This document shows, one piece after another, positions 1 through 17,355 of a stretch of 64,000 nt of DNA. The notes below the pieces were generated by a model that did no database searches, was not told the origin of the DNA, and saw nothing but the letters and a program-made list of their open reading frames with translations. Both the position numbers and the translations under genes were made by a program. This stretch comes from a bacterium (GTDB taxonomy: Bacteria; Electryoneota; RPQS01): positions 450,773 through 514,772 of the forward strand of contig DASXUQ010000010.1 in assembly GCA_036504735.1 (NCBI GenBank), written 5' to 3'. Within the stretch, counting starts at the first letter, position 1, and each line of letters begins with the position of its first letter.

Positions 1-3575
<3,575 letters not shown>

Positions 3576-3647
3576 TCCCGCAGCGTGACGTGCGCGCGGG
3601 ATGACCGCGCGCGGTGTGGCCGGTGCAATCCACAAGAGGAGACACAG

Positions 3648-7964
<4,317 letters not shown>

Positions 7965-8003
7965 AGCCTCTCTTTCGGTGTTAGAGTCCTTTCCTCGAAT
8001 TAA

Positions 8004-8031
8004 CAGTAGTTTAGAATGAAATAAGCTACTG
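8004..8031. other. Hairpin between rpoC and rpsL
   Basis: A 10-bp inverted repeat: CAGTAGTTTA (8004-8013) pairs with TAAGCTACTG (8022-8031), with one G-T wobble, around the 8-base loop GAATGAAA. No T-run follows, so it is not a typical intrinsic terminator. It lies 40 bases past the rpoC stop and about 40 bases before a good promoter, so it could limit read-through, act in RNA processing or bind a regulator. The function is inference. Confidence 0.45.
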
Positions 8032-8072
8032 TAATGGTGTGGTCTGTCGCCGCAGATGACCTTGTGATGGCC

Positions 8073-8100
8073 TTGACAAAGTAAGGCAGAATCGTTTAAT
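8073..8100 (+). promoter_or_regulatory. Sigma70-type promoter for the str operon
   Basis: A perfect -35 box TTGACA (8073-8078), a 16-base spacer and a -10 box TTTAAT (8095-8100) lie 35 bases before the TTG start of rpsL. The position, after rpoC and before rpsL-rpsG-fusA, fits a separate promoter for the str operon. The match is seen directly; activity is inferred. Confidence 0.6.
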
Positions 8101-8134
8101 TTGTAAGTCTAAGCCGAAAAGGGGAATCACTTCT

Positions 8135-8530
8135 TTGCCAACGGTTCAACAGCTAATCCGTCTGCGGCGCGAACCCGCCAAGTATAAAACGTCCGCACCT
8201 GCTTTATCCCGCTGCCCCCAGCGCCGGGGAGTCTGCACACGCGTCTACACCACCACGCCCAAGAAGCCGAATTCGGCCCTGCGCAAGGTTGCCCGTGTGA
8301 AGCTCACCAACGGCATGGTGGTCACGGCCTACATTCCGGGAGAAGGCCACAACCTGCAGGAGCACTCGATTGTGCTTATTCGCGGTGGCCGTGTTAAAGA
8401 TCTGCCCGGAGTTCGTTATCACATCATCCGCGGTATTCTTGATGCCGCTGGCGTGGAAGGCCGCAAGCAGGGCCGTTCCAAGTACGGCACGAAGAAGAAG
8501 GCGGCAGTAGCAGCCAAGGGCAAGAAGTAG
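8135..8530 (+). CDS. rpsL: 30S ribosomal protein S12
   Basis: S12 of the small-subunit decoding centre, 131 residues. The start is TTG at 8135, chosen because translation then begins MPTVQQLIR as in the family, with AAAAGGGGAA just upstream. The conserved [17 protein letters not shown] and [12 protein letters not shown] segments are intact, including the lysines at which streptomycin-resistance changes usually arise, so the sequence looks wild type. It opens the str operon with rpsG and fusA. The C-terminus is a short Lys/Ala-rich tail. Confidence 0.97.
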   Translation: MPTVQQLIRLRREPAKYKTSAPALSRCPQRRGVCTRVYTTTPKKPNSALRKVARVKLTNGMVVTAYIPGEGHNLQEHSIVLIRGGRVKDLPGVRYHIIRGILDAAGVEGRKQGRSKYGTKKKAAVAAKGKK

Positions 8531-8586
8531 GCTGCGTCGTTCACCCGCGCGTCCTTTCCACTATCTGATTCAATTCCCAGGCGAAT

Positions 8587-9057
8587 ATGTCCAGAAGAAA
8601 GCGATCCTTCAGGCGTGAAAGGCTGACCGACCCGAAGTACGGTTCGGCAGAAGTAGCGGCCTTCATCAACGGTCTGCTCCGCAGAGGCAAACGCTCGATT
8701 GCCGAGAACATCCTTTACGGCGCGTTGAATATTATCGAAGAGAAGACGAAGAGCGATCCGCTTGAAGTCTTCATCAAGGCTATGAAGAGCGTAGCCCCGA
8801 TCGTCGAGGTCAAGAGCCGCCGCGTCGGTGGATCCACCTATCAGGTGCCCATCGAAGTCCGGCCCAACCGCCGTCAGGCATTGGCCATCCGCTGGCTGAT
8901 CAACTACGGGCGGGCGCGGGGTGAGAAGACCATGGCCCAGAAACTCGCCAGCGAGTTCATGGCCGCCGCCAAAGGTGAAGGCTCCGCGATCAAGAAGCGT
9001 GACGACACGCACAAGATGGCTGAGGCCAACAAGGCGTTTGCCCACTTCCGCTGGTAG
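8587..9057 (+). CDS. rpsG: 30S ribosomal protein S7
   Basis: S7, the assembly-initiating protein of the 30S head, which contacts the E-site tRNA; 156 residues, the normal length. It begins MSRRKRSFRRERL and contains VGGSTYQVPIEVRP and RRQALAIRWLINYGRARGE, hallmarks of the family. It ends NKAFAHFRW. It lies 56 bases after rpsL. A short palindrome sits just past its stop (see 9060-9076). Confidence 0.97.
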   Translation: MSRRKRSFRRERLTDPKYGSAEVAAFINGLLRRGKRSIAENILYGALNIIEEKTKSDPLEVFIKAMKSVAPIVEVKSRRVGGSTYQVPIEVRPNRRQALAIRWLINYGRARGEKTMAQKLASEFMAAAKGEGSAIKKRDDTHKMAEANKAFAHFRW

Positions 9058-9059
9058 CC

Positions 9060-9076
9060 GCAGGCGTGACGCCTGC
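9060..9076. repeat. Short palindromic hairpin after rpsG
   Basis: GCAGGCG, a TGA loop, then CGCCTGC: a perfect 7-bp stem starting two bases after the rpsG stop and followed by ACCCG. No T-run follows. The stem/TGA-loop design recurs as GAGGC-TGA-GCCTC near the right end of the window, which suggests a dispersed extragenic palindrome rather than a terminator. Confidence 0.4.
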
Positions 9077-9165
9077 ACCCGAGTCGCCTGCTCGGCGGCG
9101 CGGAATTTTTCAGGCGGCACAGAGTGGCTATGATTCGATTGTACGATAGATAGAGAAGAGATACG

Positions 9166-11292
9166 TTGACCGTCCCTAATACTCAGACGAAGAAGGCCAG
9201 TGGCAAGGGCCAGAAGGATGTTTCCAACCGCCTGCCGCTGACCATGACCCGGAATATCGGCATCATGGCGCACATCGATGCCGGTAAGACGACCACGACG
9301 GAACGCATTCTCTTTTATACAGGCCGCCTGCACCGCATGGGCGAAGTGCACGAAGGCGGGGCGACGATGGACTGGATGGAGCAGGAAAAAGAGCGCGGCA
9401 TCACGATTACCTCCGCCGCGACGACCTGCTACTGGAGAGACCATCGCGTCAACATCATTGACACCCCGGGCCATGTGGACTTCACCGTAGAAGTTGAGCG
9501 TTCCCTCCGCGTGCTGGATGGCGCCGTGGCCCTGTTCTGCGCCGTGGGCGGTGTGGAGCCGCAATCGGAAACCGTGTGGCGTCAGGCCGATCGGTATCAT
9601 GTCCCCCGCATCTGTTTCGTCAACAAGATGGACCGGGCGGGCGCGGACTTCTTCCGCGTCGTGGAGATGATCCGGACCCGCCTGCACGCGAATCCGGTGC
9701 CGGTGGCGATTCCGCTGGGCGCGGGCGACATGTTCAACGGCGTCGTGGACCTGATCACGTTCAAGTCCATGATCTGGGTGGAAGAATCCCAGGGATTGCG
9801 CTACGAAGAGTTCGACGTGCCCAAGGACATTTGGGATGTCGCCCACCACTGGCGCGAAAAGCTGATCGAAGCCGTTTCCGATTACGATGATCATCTGATG
9901 GAAGCTTTTCTGAACGAAAAGCCCATCGCCCCCGAAGAGATCCGGGCGGCCCTTCGCAAGGCCACCATCGACATGAAGATCTTTCCGGTGCTGGTCGGAT
10001 CATCTTTCAAGAATAAGGGTGTGCAGCCGCTGCTGGATGCGGTGGTAGATTATCTTCCTTCGCCGGTGGATGTAGGCGCGGTCACGGGAATCCATCCCAA
10101 GACCGAAGAGGAAGAGATTCGCGAAGCCGATCCGGAAGCCCCCTTTGCCGCGCTGGCGTTCAAGATCATGAACGATCCCTATGTCGGCAAGCTGACGTTC
10201 TTTAGAGTCTATTCGGGCCGCCTGCAGACCGGGTCCATGGTGCTGAATGCGAACACCGGCAAGAAGGAGCGCATCGCGCGCCTGCTGCTGATGAGCGCCA
10301 ACAAGCGCGAGGACGTGCAGGAAGTTTCCGCCGGCGATATCGCCGCCACGGTCGCGTTGCGCGCCGTGCGCACGGGCGACACGCTGTGCAACGAGCATCA
10401 CCCGATCATGCTGGAGAAGATGGAGTTTCCGACTCCGGTCATCGAAGTCTCGATCGAGCCGAAGTCGAAAGCCGACCAGGACAAGATTTCCGATGCGCTC
10501 ACCCGGCTGGCGGACGAAGACCCGACCTTCCGGGTTACGCAGAACGACGAGACGGGACAGACGATTATCGCCGGCATGGGCGAGCTGCACCTTGAAATTA
10601 TTGTGGACCGCCTGTTGCGCGAGTTCAAGGTGGATGCGGTGGTCGGAAGACCGCAGGTGTCCTACAAAGAGTGCATTCGCAAGTCGGCGCATATCAACTA
10701 CAAGTTCGCCAAACAGTCCGGCGGGCGCGGCCAATTCGCGCATGTGGTCCTTGACATAGAACCGGCGACACCCGGTGTGGGATTTGTCTTCGAGAACAAG
10801 ATCATGGGCGGTGCGATTCCCAAGGAATACATCCCCGCGGTGCAGAAGGGTCTCGAAGAGGCGATGAAGACCGGCGTGCTGGCAGGGTATCCGCTGATGG
10901 ATATCAAAGCCACGCTGGTGGACGGATCCTATCATGAAGTCGACTCGTCCGAACTGGCCTTCAAGATTTGCGCCAGCATGGCGCTGAAGGACGGAGTCCG
11001 TAAGGCCGATCCGGCGCTGATGGAACCGATCATGAAGGTCGAAGCGGTCACGCCGGACACATACCTCGGCAATGTGGTGGGCGACATCAATTCGCGCCGC
11101 GGCCGGATTCAGGATATGCATCCGCGTTCCGATGGCCAGGTCGTCCATGCCCTGGTTCCGCTCTCTGAGATGTTTGGATATGCCACGTCGCTCCGGTCGC
11201 TGACCCAGGGACGCGCCATTTTCTCGATGATGTTCGACCACTTCCAGGAAGTGCCGACCTCCGTTTCCGAAAAGATACTGGAAAAGAAATAA
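9166..11292 (+). CDS. fusA: Elongation factor G
   Basis: Translocation GTPase EF-G. With the TTG start at 9166 (preceded by AGAGAAGAGA) it has 708 residues, including about 26 Lys-rich residues before the usual start of the GTPase domain at [21 protein letters not shown]1 (AHIDAGKT), the switch I segment [12 protein letters not shown]3 (DTPGHVDF) and G4 (NKMDR) are all present. Later segments [28 protein letters not shown] and RRGRIQDM mark domains IV and V. An ATG at the end of the extension (codon for MTRNIGIM) is a possible alternative start. tuf does not follow; rpsJ does. Confidence 0.96.
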   Translation: MTVPNTQTKKASGKGQKDVSNRLPLTMTRNIGIMAHIDAGKTTTTERILFYTGRLHRMGEVHEGGATMDWMEQEKERGITITSAATTCYWRDHRVNIIDTPGHVDFTVEVERSLRVLDGAVALFCAVGGVEPQSETVWRQADRYHVPRICFVNKMDRAGADFFRVVEMIRTRLHANPVPVAIPLGAGDMFNGVVDLITFKSMIWVEESQGLRYEEFDVPKDIWDVAHHWREKLIEAVSDYDDHLMEAFLNEKPIAPEEIRAALRKATIDMKIFPVLVGSSFKNKGVQPLLDAVVDYLPSPVDVGAVTGIHPKTEEEEIREADPEAPFAALAFKIMNDPYVGKLTFFRVYSGRLQTGSMVLNANTGKKERIARLLLMSANKREDVQEVSAGDIAATVALRAVRTGDTLCNEHHPIMLEKMEFPTPVIEVSIEPKSKADQDKISDALTRLADEDPTFRVTQNDETGQTIIAGMGELHLEIIVDRLLREFKVDAVVGRPQVSYKECIRKSAHINYKFAKQSGGRGQFAHVVLDIEPATPGVGFVFENKIMGGAIPKEYIPAVQKGLEEAMKTGVLAGYPLMDIKATLVDGSYHEVDSSELAFKICASMALKDGVRKADPALMEPIMKVEAVTPDTYLGNVVGDINSRRGRIQDMHPRSDGQVVHALVPLSEMFGYATSLRSLTQGRAIFSMMFDHFQEVPTSVSEKILEKK

Positions 11293-11328
11293 CGAGCGCA
11301 GCGCGCGAGTTTACAACCGGTTTTCAAG

Positions 11329-11637
11329 GTGCAGAAAGGTTTCATACGCATTCGGCTGAAGTCTTACGATCATAATCTGATCGATAAGTCCACCGAAAAG
11401 ATCATCCAGACCGCTAAGAGTACGGGCGCGGTAATCTCGGGCCCCATCCCCTTGCCGACGCGCCGTACCGTAGTCACGGTCAACCGCTCCCCTCACGTGG
11501 ACAAGAAGTCCCGCGAGCAGTTCGAGACCCGCGTTCATAAGCGGCTCATTGACATTCTCAACTCGACCCCCAAGACCGTGGACGCTCTGATTCGTATCGA
11601 GCTTCCTGCCGGTGTAGACATCGAAATCAAGACATGA
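11329..11637 (+). CDS. rpsJ: 30S ribosomal protein S10
   Basis: S10 (NusE), part of the 30S head and a transcription antitermination partner of NusB; 102 residues. Start GTG at 11329 gives [21 protein letters not shown]. The loop segment [20 protein letters not shown] and the ending [17 protein letters not shown] are typical. It starts only 36 bases after fusA with no terminator or clear promoter between them, so the S10 operon appears fused to the str operon. The stop overlaps the rplC start (ATGA). Confidence 0.97.
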   Translation: MQKGFIRIRLKSYDHNLIDKSTEKIIQTAKSTGAVISGPIPLPTRRTVVTVNRSPHVDKKSREQFETRVHKRLIDILNSTPKTVDALIRIELPAGVDIEIKT

Positions 11638-12251
11638 TCGGACTCATCGGAAGAAAAGTGGGCATGACCCGCGTCTTTGACGCCAAGGGGAACGTTACCC
11701 CCGTTACCGTCATCGAACTCGGCCCCAATCAGATCACCAACCTTCGCACCCTGGACAAGAACGGGTACGTGGCCACCTGTCTCGGCTTCGAACAGAAGCG
11801 GGATAAGCTGGTGCGCAAGCCGCAGAAGGGGCACTATGCGAAACTTGGGATCACCGCGCCGCGCGTGGAAAAAGAGTTGCGCGAAATGGAACTCGAAGGC
11901 AAGCGCGTCGGAGACAGCGTGAAGTGCGACCTGTTCACCGTGGGCGACCTCGTCAAGGTGACGGGTGTGTCCAAGGGTAAGGGCTATGCGGGCGTCATCA
12001 AGCGCCATCATTTCTCCGGCCCGGTGTCCACGCACGGTACGCACGAGTTTTTCCGGCACGGTGGCGCCATCGGTGCGCACACCTTTCCCGGCCGCGTATG
12101 GAAAGACATGCGTATGGCTGGCCGCATGGGGCATGACAATGTCACCGTGCGTAACCTTAAGGTCGTCCGTGTGGACGTGGACGCCAATTTGATCATGATC
12201 AAGGGTGCCGTCCCCGGCCCGAACCAAGGGCTTGTCGTAGTCCTAAAGTAA
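11634..12251 (+). CDS. rplC: 50S ribosomal protein L3
   Basis: L3, an early assembly protein whose loop reaches the peptidyl-transferase centre; 205 residues. It begins [16 protein letters not shown] and contains the [23 protein letters not shown] loop and the [16 protein letters not shown] segment. The ATG overlaps the rpsJ stop by four bases and the TAA overlaps the rplD ATG by one base, indicating translational coupling on both sides. Confidence 0.97.
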   Translation: MIGLIGRKVGMTRVFDAKGNVTPVTVIELGPNQITNLRTLDKNGYVATCLGFEQKRDKLVRKPQKGHYAKLGITAPRVEKELREMELEGKRVGDSVKCDLFTVGDLVKVTGVSKGKGYAGVIKRHHFSGPVSTHGTHEFFRHGGAIGAHTFPGRVWKDMRMAGRMGHDNVTVRNLKVVRVDVDANLIMIKGAVPGPNQGLVVVLK

Positions 12252-12916
12252 TGAAAGTCGCCATGCAACTGCCTGTATATAAGCGAGACGGCTCGAAGAC
12301 CCCGGAGACCGTGGAAATCCCGGATGTGCTGGTTCACGGCACCGCCGAGACCCCGTTCGAGCCGAACGACCACGCCATCTGGCTGGCTGTGCGCAGCGAA
12401 GAAGCCGCGCAGCGCCAGGGCACGGCCGCTACGAAGAACCGCAAGATCGTGCGTGGCGGCGGCCGCAAGCCCTTCAAGCAGAAGGGAACCGGCAACGCCC
12501 GTCAGGGTACCATTCGTTCGCCCCTCAATCCCGGTGGCGGCACCATTTTCGGACCGCAGCCCCACCTGTACCACGTCAAGCTGACGGACAAGCTCCGCAA
12601 GCTGGCGCGCCGCAGCGCCTTCGTGTACAAAGTGCAGGAAGAGAAGATCCGCGTGGTCGAAGACTTCAGTCTGGACGCACCGCGCACCCGGGACATCGCC
12701 GGCGTGTTCAACGCGCTGGGCTTGGGCAAGGAAAAGGTCCTGCTGCTCACTCCCGATTTCGATCTCACGCTGGCCAAGAGCGTGCGCAACCTGAAGTACG
12801 CCGTGTCCCAGAAGGCGGAAGCCGCCTCGACGCGCGAACTGATGGATTGCACGGCGATCCTGGTTCAGAAGAGCGCGCTGCCTAAACTTGTGAAGGTGCT
12901 CGACCATGCTGCATAA
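12251..12916 (+). CDS. rplD: 50S ribosomal protein L4
   Basis: L4 of the exit tunnel, 221 residues. The tunnel-loop signature RGGGRKPFKQKGTGNARQGT is present, followed by RSPLNPGGGTIFGP. In E. coli, L4 represses the S10 operon through its leader; no comparable leader can be recognised here because rpsJ follows fusA closely. It overlaps rplW by 11 bases. Confidence 0.97.
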   Translation: MKVAMQLPVYKRDGSKTPETVEIPDVLVHGTAETPFEPNDHAIWLAVRSEEAAQRQGTAATKNRKIVRGGGRKPFKQKGTGNARQGTIRSPLNPGGGTIFGPQPHLYHVKLTDKLRKLARRSAFVYKVQEEKIRVVEDFSLDAPRTRDIAGVFNALGLGKEKVLLLTPDFDLTLAKSVRNLKYAVSQKAEAASTRELMDCTAILVQKSALPKLVKVLDHAA

Positions 12917-13196
12917 GAGATCCGTTCTGCGCAAGCCGCTGCTCACGGAGAAAGTGGCCCAGATCCAGGACAAGCACAACCAGTACGCCTTCATGGTGGA
13001 TCCCGACGCCAACAAGGTCGAGATCAAGCGCGCCGTCGAACTGAAGTACTCCGTGACCGTCAAGGAAGTCAACACGATGTGCGTGCGCGGAAAGATGAAG
13101 CGACTTGGCCGGTTTGAAGGCAAGCGGGCCGATTGGAAGAAGGCCATTGTCACGCTGAAGGCCGGTGACAGTATCGAGTTGGCCCAGAACGTATAG
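12906..13196 (+). CDS. rplW: 50S ribosomal protein L23
   Basis: L23, at the tunnel exit, docking site for trigger factor and SRP; 96 residues. It begins [19 protein letters not shown] and includes [21 protein letters not shown] and the [20 protein letters not shown] loop. The start lies inside the end of rplD (11-base overlap), the normal gene order. Confidence 0.96.
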   Translation: MLHKRSVLRKPLLTEKVAQIQDKHNQYAFMVDPDANKVEIKRAVELKYSVTVKEVNTMCVRGKMKRLGRFEGKRADWKKAIVTLKAGDSIELAQNV

Positions 13197-13221
13197 CCGA
13201 AGATTTGCGAGCGTTTCACAT

Positions 13222-14064
13222 ATGCCTGTAAAGAAGTTCAGACCCCTTACCCCAAGTCAGCGTTTCCGCACCGTTCTGGTACGGACCGACTTGTCGAAGG
13301 AAAAGCCCGAGAAGAGCCTGCTGACTCCGCTGCCCCACAGCGGCGGCCGCAACAATAACGGGCGAGCGACCAACATCAATACCGGTGGCGGCCATAAGCG
13401 GTTCTATCGCATTATTGATTTCCGCCGCGACAAGTTTGATATCCCGGCCAAGGTCGCGCGGCTCGAATACGATCCGAACCGCAGCGCCAACATCGCCCTG
13501 TTGTTCTACGCCGACGGCGAAAAGCGTTACATCCTCGCGCCCGACGGGCTGCGGGTGGGTGACACGATCACCTCGTCGCGCACCGTGACGGACATTCGCG
13601 TGGGCAACGCGATGCCGTTGGCGAGAATCCCCCTCGGGTCCTTCGTCCACAACGTGGAAATGAGGGTCGGCAAGGGCGGACAGATCGCGCGCTCGGCGGG
13701 AACCAGCATTCAGGTCATGTCGGTCGATACGAACTACGCGCTGCTTAAGCTGCCTTCGGGGGAAGTGCGCAAGGTTCCGGTGCAGTGTCTGGCCACGGTG
13801 GGCCAGGTGGGCAACCTCGACCATGAAAAGATTTCGTCGGGCAAGGCCGGCCGCACCCGCTGGCTGGGCCGCCGCCCCCATAACCGCGCCGTGGCGAAGA
13901 ACCCGGTGGACCACCCGATGGGTGGTGGTGAAGGCAAGAGTTCAGGCGGTCGCCATCCCTGCACGCCGTGGGGTAAGCCGACCAAGGGTTACAAGACGCG
14001 CAATCCGCGCAAGCTGTCGAGCAAGTTGATTGTTCGCCGCCGCAACGTTCAGACGAGAGGATAA
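13222..14064 (+). CDS. rplB: 50S ribosomal protein L2
   Basis: L2, essential for subunit association and peptidyl-transferase assembly; 280 residues from ATG 13222 ([15 protein letters not shown]). The frame is open back to 13165 but those codons overlap rplW. The RNA-binding core [20 protein letters not shown], the C-terminal [20 protein letters not shown] motif with its universally conserved histidine, and the ending [17 protein letters not shown] are all seen. Confidence 0.97.
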   Translation: MPVKKFRPLTPSQRFRTVLVRTDLSKEKPEKSLLTPLPHSGGRNNNGRATNINTGGGHKRFYRIIDFRRDKFDIPAKVARLEYDPNRSANIALLFYADGEKRYILAPDGLRVGDTITSSRTVTDIRVGNAMPLARIPLGSFVHNVEMRVGKGGQIARSAGTSIQVMSVDTNYALLKLPSGEVRKVPVQCLATVGQVGNLDHEKISSGKAGRTRWLGRRPHNRAVAKNPVDHPMGGGEGKSSGGRHPCTPWGKPTKGYKTRNPRKLSSKLIVRRRNVQTRG

Positions 14065-14070
14065 TTCTCC

Positions 14071-14358
14071 ATGGCACGATCTCTGAAGAAGGGGCCGTTC
14101 ATTGACCCCAGACTGGAAGGGAGAATTCTGAAGATGAACGATGCGCACGAGAAGAAAGTGCTCAAGACGTGGTCGCGTCGTTCGATGATTTCGCCGGATT
14201 TTGTCGGCCACACGCTGGCCGTGCATAACGGCAAGAAGTTCTTGCCCGTGTATATCACGGAAAATATGGTCGGGCATAAGCTCGGCGAATTCGCCCCGAC
14301 ACGGACATTCAAGGGCCACACGGCCAAAAAAGCCGAAAAAACGGTCGCCAAGAAGTAG
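14071..14358 (+). CDS. rpsS: 30S ribosomal protein S19
   Basis: S19 of the 30S head, contacting S13 and the A-site finger; 95 residues. It begins [17 protein letters not shown], with [22 protein letters not shown] and [18 protein letters not shown], all diagnostic. It sits six bases after rplB, with rplV starting eight bases downstream. Confidence 0.97.
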   Translation: MARSLKKGPFIDPRLEGRILKMNDAHEKKVLKTWSRRSMISPDFVGHTLAVHNGKKFLPVYITENMVGHKLGEFAPTRTFKGHTAKKAEKTVAKK

Positions 14359-14366
14359 GAAGAGTC

Positions 14367-14843
14367 ATGGAATCGCGCTGTGTGGCAAGATGGATTCGGA
14401 TCTCCCCGCGTAAAATGCGCCTGGTGGCGGATATGGTTCGCGGCAAGACGGTCAACGAAGCTATCGGCCTGTTGAAATTCACGCCCCGTTCGGGCGCACG
14501 ACCGACGCTGAAAGCGATTCAGTCGGCGGTGGCCAACATCGTCAACCGCGAGGACGCGCACGATGTGAACCCCGACGCACTGGTGGTCAAGACGATCTTT
14601 GTGGACGAAGGCCCGACGTACAAGCGCTTCTTACCGCGCGCCATGGGCCGGGCCACACCGCTGCGCAAGCGGTCGAGCCACCTGACGGTGGACGTGGCCA
14701 TTCCTCAAATCAAGGGTACCGCCGTCGAAGCGAAGCCCGTCGAAGAGCCGAAAGAAAAGAAGCGCGTGTTCGGGCGCAAGCCCGCTCCCGCCGCCAAGAA
14801 GGCCGCACCGAAGCGTTCTCCTAAAACGAAGAAGACGGAATAA
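14367..14843 (+). CDS. rplV: 50S ribosomal protein L22 with C-terminal tail
   Basis: L22, whose beta-hairpin lines the exit tunnel; 158 residues against about 110-115 in most bacteria. The core (RWIRISPRKMRLVADMVRGK, then FVDEGPTYKRFLPRAMGRAT) is standard and ends near residue 112. The remaining 45 residues are Lys/Pro/Ala-rich (KRVFGRKPAPAAKKAAPKR) and probably disordered on the ribosome surface. The hairpin tip (RAMGRATPLRKRSSH) shows no deletion of the macrolide-resistance type. Confidence 0.95.
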   Translation: MESRCVARWIRISPRKMRLVADMVRGKTVNEAIGLLKFTPRSGARPTLKAIQSAVANIVNREDAHDVNPDALVVKTIFVDEGPTYKRFLPRAMGRATPLRKRSSHLTVDVAIPQIKGTAVEAKPVEEPKEKKRVFGRKPAPAAKKAAPKRSPKTKKTE

Positions 14844-14846
14844 CCT

Positions 14847-15620
14847 GTGGGTCAGAAAGTTCAACCGGTTGGCATGCGTCTGGGAATCATCCGCACGTGG
14901 AACAGTGCCTGGTTCGATGAACGCAACTTCGCCGACAAACTGCATGAAGATCTGTATCTCCGCAAGTACCTCACACAGCGTCTGAAGGGCGCCGGGGTGG
15001 CCGGGATCCAAATCGAGCGCACTCCCAAGCAGCTCACGCTGACCATCCGCACCGCGCGGCCCGGCATCGTGATCGGCCGCAAGGGCGCGGAAGTGGACAA
15101 GCTCAAGGCGGAGCTTCGGAATCTTACCAGCCGCGACGTGCAGGTCAATATCTTTGAGATCAAGCGTCCGGAACTGGAAGCCAAGCTGGTGGCCGACATG
15201 ATCGCCCAGCAGCTCGAAGGCCGCGTGTCGTTCCGCCGCGCGATGAAGAAGGCGATGCAGACGACCATGCGCATGGGCGCAGAAGGCGTGAAGGTGTTGT
15301 GCTCGGGGTGCCTCGGCGGCGCGGAAATGTCCCGCCAGGAAGGCTACCGCGAAGGCCGCGTGCCGCTGCACACCCTGCGGGCCGATATCGACTACGCGTT
15401 GTCCGTGGCGAAGACCGCCTACGGCACCATCGGCGTCAAGGTCTGGATCTGCAAGGGTGAAGTGATCGGCAAGAACGTACTGGCCGGCGGTCAGATCCGT
15501 CCGCGGGACCAGCGTGAACGCGAAGTCCGTCCGGAACGGTCCGACCGCCCGGAGCGCGGGGATCGTGACCGGGATCGCGATAGAGACAGGGATCGTGACC
15601 GCGGCGAACGGACGAGATAA
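14847..15620 (+). CDS. rpsC: 30S ribosomal protein S3 with Arg/Asp-repeat tail
   Basis: S3, at the mRNA entry tunnel, helping helicase activity; 257 residues. Start GTG 14847 gives [23 protein letters not shown] domain with [16 protein letters not shown] and the C-terminal domain ([33 protein letters not shown]) are complete by about residue 212. The last 45 residues are highly charged and end in an alternating Arg-Asp run of about seven pairs (15550-15605), encoded by several synonymous codons. The tail is not part of the canonical fold. Confidence 0.96.
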   Translation: MGQKVQPVGMRLGIIRTWNSAWFDERNFADKLHEDLYLRKYLTQRLKGAGVAGIQIERTPKQLTLTIRTARPGIVIGRKGAEVDKLKAELRNLTSRDVQVNIFEIKRPELEAKLVADMIAQQLEGRVSFRRAMKKAMQTTMRMGAEGVKVLCSGCLGGAEMSRQEGYREGRVPLHTLRADIDYALSVAKTAYGTIGVKVWICKGEVIGKNVLAGGQIRPRDQREREVRPERSDRPERGDRDRDRDRDRDRDRGERTR

Positions 15621-15631
15621 TCTAAACGACC

Positions 15632-16051
15632 ATGCTTACACCGAAAAGACTGAAATACCGCAAGCAGCAGCGCGGACGCCGCAAAGGGTATGATTACTGC
15701 GGGGCGGACGTGGCCTTCGGCGAATACGGACTCAAGGCGATGGGTGACTGCTGGATGACCTCGCGGCAGATCGAGGCGGCCCGTGTGGCGCTCACGCGTC
15801 ACGTCAAGCGCGGCGGCAAGATCTGGATCCGCGTGTTCCCCGACAAACCCGTCAGCAAGAAGCCGCTCGAAACCCGCCAGGGAAAGGGCAAGGGCCCGGT
15901 GGATTTCTACGGCGCGATCATTCGTCCGGGACGCATTCTGTTTGAAATTGAGGGCGTGGATGCCGCCACGGCTCGCGAGGCCATGCGTCTGGCGGCACAG
16001 AAGCTGCCGATCAAGACGAAGTTCGTTGAGCGCGACGTCACGCACACGTAA
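15632..16051 (+). CDS. rplP: 50S ribosomal protein L16
   Basis: L16, which organises the A-site region of the 50S subunit; 139 residues. [16 protein letters not shown], the GYGLKA-like [20 protein letters not shown] stretch, and [19 protein letters not shown] are family hallmarks. It lies 11 bases after rpsC and 16 bases before rpmC. Confidence 0.97.
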   Translation: MLTPKRLKYRKQQRGRRKGYDYCGADVAFGEYGLKAMGDCWMTSRQIEAARVALTRHVKRGGKIWIRVFPDKPVSKKPLETRQGKGKGPVDFYGAIIRPGRILFEIEGVDAATAREAMRLAAQKLPIKTKFVERDVTHT

Positions 16052-16067
16052 GGAATAGAGACAACTC

Positions 16068-16313
16068 ATGGCTAAGAGCAGTAGTGCAGGACCGCTGAAA
16101 ATGACCGAGCTGAAGGAACTCCCCTTGTTGGACCTTCAGAACCGGCTGAAAGAGTGGGAAGAGAATCTTGAGACTCTCCGCTTTCAACTGGACTCGGGCC
16201 AGCTTCCGAATACGGCGCGCGTGCGTCAGATACGTCGCGACATCGGGCGGCTCAAGACCGTCATTCACGAGTGCGAGCTGGGCCTTCGCAAACCCAAAGG
16301 GATTTCGGCATGA
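16068..16313 (+). CDS. rpmC: 50S ribosomal protein L29
   Basis: L29, a small helical protein near the tunnel exit. It is 81 residues, slightly longer than the usual 60-70 because of a short N-terminal lead ([19 protein letters not shown]). The helical-hairpin core [20 protein letters not shown] and [18 protein letters not shown] is clear. Its TGA overlaps the rpsQ ATG (ATGATGG at 16310). Confidence 0.93.
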   Translation: MAKSSSAGPLKMTELKELPLLDLQNRLKEWEENLETLRFQLDSGQLPNTARVRQIRRDIGRLKTVIHECELGLRKPKGISA

Positions 16314-16597
16314 TGGATACTTCCGTGGCGTCCCCCACAGCGGCGGACCGTGGATTGCGTAAGACTCGGGTGGGCAAGGTCGTGTCCAACAAGATGGACA
16401 AGACCATCGTGGTCGTCGTTGAACGCCGCGTGAAGGACCCGCTCTATCAGAAATATGTCAAGCGGACCCGTAAGTTCATGGCTCACGACGAGAAGAACGA
16501 GTGTGAGATCGGGGACCGTGTCCGGATTATGGAGACCCGCCCGCTTTCCGCGCGGAAGAACTGGCGGCTGGTCCAGGTCATCGAAAAGAGAAAATAG
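16310..16597 (+). CDS. rpsQ: 30S ribosomal protein S17
   Basis: S17, an early 16S rRNA-binding protein; 95 residues from ATG 16310, which overlaps the rpmC stop (a second ATG follows at 16313). The frame is open further upstream but inside rpm[21 protein letters not shown] and [16 protein letters not shown] with the ending [10 protein letters not shown] identify it. Confidence 0.95.
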   Translation: MMDTSVASPTAADRGLRKTRVGKVVSNKMDKTIVVVVERRVKDPLYQKYVKRTRKFMAHDEKNECEIGDRVRIMETRPLSARKNWRLVQVIEKRK

Positions 16598-16603
16598 CCG
16601 CTC

Positions 16604-16972
16604 ATGATTCAGGAATTCTCGATACTGACCGTTGCGGACAACACCGGCGCCAAGAAGGCCCGCTGCTTCCGCGTGTATGGCGGCACGGGCCGTCGCATCG
16701 CATCGGTGGGCGACATCATCATGGTCTCCATCCGCAGCGCGATCCCCAATGGTTCCGTGAAAAAGGGCGAGACCTCGCGGGCCGTGGTTGTGCGCACAAA
16801 GAAGGAAGTCCGCCGCAAGGACGGGTCCTACATCCGCTTCGACGAGAACGCGGTGGTGCTGATTGACAAGGAAAACGAGCCGCGCGGCACGCGTATTTTT
16901 GGCCCGGTCGCCCGGGAGCTGCGCGAGAAGCAGTTCATGAAGATCATTTCCCTCGCGCCCGAAGTCGTCTGA
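16604..16972 (+). CDS. rplN: 50S ribosomal protein L14
   Basis: L14 at the subunit interface; 122 residues, the standard length. It begins [20 protein letters not shown] and contains [20 protein letters not shown] and [20 protein letters not shown]. It starts six bases after rpsQ. Confidence 0.98.
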   Translation: MIQEFSILTVADNTGAKKARCFRVYGGTGRRIASVGDIIMVSIRSAIPNGSVKKGETSRAVVVRTKKEVRRKDGSYIRFDENAVVLIDKENEPRGTRIFGPVARELREKQFMKIISLAPEVV

Positions 16973-17013
16973 CCGGACCGCGTTCACTACACTGAGAATA
17001 GCAAGAGGCGAGT

Positions 17014-17355
17014 ATGTCCGCCCATATGAAGATTAAGAAGAATGACCTCGTGGTGGTGATTGCCGGCAATGGCCGCGGCAAGCGCGGGAAAGTCCTGAAG
17101 GTTTTTCCCGAAAAGCAGCGCGTGGTTATCGAAGGGGTCAACTTTATCAAACGGCACCAGCGTCCGACGCAGACCCGTCCCCAGGGCGGCATCGTCACGC
17201 GCGAAGGCGCCATCCATGTGTCCAACGTCATGCTGCTGGATCCCAAGTCCGGCAAGCCGACCCGTGTAGGCCGCAAGGTCCTGACCGGCGGGGATAAGGC
17301 TCAGCGTGTGCGGTTCGCCAAAGTTTCAAACGAGATGATCCACGATGAGCGCTGA
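17014..17355 (+). CDS. rplX: 50S ribosomal protein L24
   Basis: L24, an assembly initiator of the 50S subunit near the tunnel exit; 113 residues. The KOW motif ([20 protein letters not shown]) is at the N-terminus, followed by [20 protein letters not shown]. Its 3' end overlaps the rplE start by 11 bases. Confidence 0.96.
   Translation: MSAHMKIKKNDLVVVIAGNGRGKRGKVLKVFPEKQRVVIEGVNFIKRHQRPTQTRPQGGIVTREGAIHVSNVMLLDPKSGKPTRVGRKVLTGGDKAQRVRFAKVSNEMIHDER

Noticed and set aside
8419..9894. A 491-codon minus-strand frame opposite rpsL, rpsG and fusA
   Set aside because: Same shadow effect; it crosses three certain genes and has no recognisable motif.
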